DNA of 64,000 bases from Pseudomonas sp. RSB 5.4 (GTDB taxonomy: Bacteria > Pseudomonadota > Gammaproteobacteria > Pseudomonadales > Pseudomonadaceae), in assembly GCF_037126175.1 (NCBI RefSeq), contig NZ_CP146986.1:4473001-4537000 (forward strand), given 5' to 3'. The position numbers were made by a program, and so were the translations under genes. Positions 62,819-64,000 of this stretch are shown here, one piece after another. Within the stretch, counting starts at the first letter, position 1; every line of letters begins with the position of its first letter. The notes beneath the pieces were generated by a model. That model was not told the origin of the DNA, did not search any database, and worked only from the letters and a program-made list of their open reading frames with translations.

Positions 62819-64000
62819 TCAGTGATCATCCTTGAGCTTGAGCAATGGCTCCTGAAACCGCAGCAGACGCCCGGCATTGCCCAACACCAGCAGCGTACTG
62901 AGGTTGTGCAATAGCGCGGCAATCATTGCCCCCGCCGCGCCGAGCCAGCCGAATGCCGCGAACACCACGATCGCCAGGGTCCAGCCCAGACCGATGATCA
63001 CATTGACCTGCAAGGTCCGCCGGCACTGACGACTGAGCCGCACACAGGTGCCGAGGCGGCGCAGGTCGCTGCCGATCAATACGATATCCGCCGAGGCCAA
63101 CGCGATGTCGGCACCGCCGGCGCCCATCGCTACACCGACCACACCGGCCTTGAGCGCCAGCGAATCATTGATGCCGTCACCCACCACCATCGGCCGGAAA
63201 CCGTTGTCGATTTCCTTGAGCACGCGGTTGAGTTTGTCCTCGGGCAGCGCCTGGGCTTCCACCTCATGCAGGCCGACTTCGCGGGCCAGTGTCTGGGCGA
63301 CACTCTGGCGATCGCCGGTCAGCAGCAACTGGCGACCCAGACCCAGTTCACGCAATTCATTGAGGGCAAAGCGCGCTTCCGGTTTGACGCTATCGGCCAA
63401 CAACAACCAGGCAACAAACTCGCCATTCAGCGCCAACCCGGCGATCGGCCCATCGTGCTCGGGAACGGTCGTCGTGACGATGCCCAGTTGCGCGAACAGT
63501 TCGGGACGCCCCAGCGCCGCCTCGCCTTGCGCGGTCATGGCCACGACCCCGAGGCCCTGACGCTCGTGAATGTCCGTCAGCGGCAGGCTCTGCTCCTGAC
63601 TGACCAGCCCCGCCAGTGCCCGGCTGACCGGGTGACTGCTGGCCGCGCCAAGACTGGCCGCCAACGCCATGACCGCGGACTGTTGCAGACGCGGGCTGTT
63701 GATCGATTGCAGACGCAAGGTGCCGTAAGTCAGGGTGCCGGTCTTGTCGACCACCAACGAGGTGAGGTCCGCCAGTTCTTCGAGAAACGCCGAACTGCGG
63801 ATCAGAATGCCGTGGCGCGCCGCCACCGCCACTCCGGCAATCGCCGTGGCCGGTGCCGACAGCACCAAGGCACAGGGACAGGCCGCCACCAGCACCGCGA
63901 GCATCGCTTGCGCGTCATTAGTGACAAACCAGGTCACCGCCGCCAACAGCAACACCAGCACCATGTAGCTGCCGGCATAACGTTCAAGCAGGCGGGTGAT
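62819..64000 (-). CDS. Heavy-metal P1B-type ATPase, N-terminus outside the window
   Basis: The frame is open to base 64000, so the start is missing and about 393 residues are visible. They include the metal-transport helix with ACPCALVLSAPAT (Cys-Pro-Cys), the phosphorylation motif VVDKTGTLTYG, an HP motif (SSHPVSRAL), the nucleotide-hinge LLLTGDRQSVAQTLA, the GDGINDSLAL metal-binding Asp motif and two C-terminal helices. The ending HNLSTLLVLGNAGRLLRF resembles Zn/Cd exporters more than copper ones, but the metal cannot be fixed without the N-terminal domain. Membership in the zinc island is unproven. Confidence 0.9.
   Translation of the reverse strand: MTRLLERYAGSYMVLVLLLAAVTWFVTNDAQAMLAVLVAACPCALVLSAPATAIAGVAVAARHGILIRSSAFLEELADLTSLVVDKTGTLTYGTLRLQSINSPRLQQSAVMALAASLGAASSHPVSRALAGLVSQEQSLPLTDIHERQGLGVVAMTAQGEAALGRPELFAQLGIVTTTVPEHDGPIAGLALNGEFVAWLLLADSVKPEARFALNELRELGLGRQLLLTGDRQSVAQTLAREVGLHEVEAQALPEDKLNRVLKEIDNGFRPMVVGDGINDSLALKAGVVGVAMGAGGADIALASADIVLIGSDLRRLGTCVRLSRQCRRTLQVNVIIGLGWTLAIVVFAAFGWLGAAGAMIAALLHNLSTLLVLGNAGRLLRFQEPLLKLKDDH

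Overview
The window reads as chromosomal DNA of a Pseudomonas of the P. fluorescens type. It is GC-rich and densely coded. It carries several different REP/REPIN palindromes, and its gene order follows known Pseudomonas blocks: aphA with a polyamine-binding protein, pycB-pycA-pycR, an RpiR-type regulator, a GGDEF/EAL gene and uvrD, and a zinc-starvation island. This assignment rests on recognised proteins and synteny recalled from the genus; no database search was run. I see no rRNA, tRNA or CRISPR array, and no gene-free stretch longer than about 300 bases.

1-20,090: the end of a sodium:amino-acid symporter and a cytosolic asparaginase, then three giant paralogous proteins (1540, 1521 and 1529 aa). 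These look like members of the ToxA_N/DUF6543 'dermonecrotic toxin N-terminal' family. They surround a polyamine module made of an AraC regulator, acetylpolyamine amidohydrolase AphA and a periplasmic polyamine-binding protein. Each giant gene has the same two-block upstream element: ATCTACCACCC, exactly 19 nt, then TA(G/C)NNT, placed just after a hairpin or terminator. This is the strongest candidate here for an undescribed regulatory unit.

20,094-31,536: a MocR-type regulator divergent from a PaiB-like protein with two GNAT acetyltransferases; a HipA-like kinase followed by a HipB-like repressor (toxin first, the reverse of the usual order); a classical autotransporter; a second autotransporter-like protein with the passenger replaced by a Lys/Pro-rich stretch; and a complete ISL3-type insertion sequence. 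Upstream of hipA lie four copies of TGCA-N6-TGCA spaced 41-43 bp. The IS landed in the U-tract of the pycB terminator and duplicated it.

31,537-48,873: central metabolism and housekeeping. This holds the two-subunit pyruvate carboxylase with its LysR regulator, a HexR-like RpiR regulator with a palindromic operator, a membrane GGDEF/EAL protein, uvrD (possibly leaderless), a small EamA transporter, a Tim44-domain protein, a SUKH-fold protein, a CPA2 antiporter, an acyl-CoA thioesterase and pyridoxal kinase.

48,875-59,193: a zinc-starvation island. It has two COG0523 (CobW-like) GTPases, DUF1826, a small secreted protein, a periplasmic amidase, FolE2, ZnuC-ZnuB-ZnuA, a gamma-carbonic-anhydrase-like protein and a dihydroorotase paralogue. 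Two palindromes matching the Zur box sit in the two divergent intergenic regions. folE2 through the dihydroorotase are packed head to tail with 1-4 nt overlaps or very short gaps, so one Zur-controlled operon probably supplies zinc uptake together with substitutes for zinc enzymes.

59,288-64,000: a DUF3617 periplasmic protein, cardiolipin synthase, cyclopropane-fatty-acid synthase and the C-terminal part of a heavy-metal P-type ATPase that continues beyond the window.
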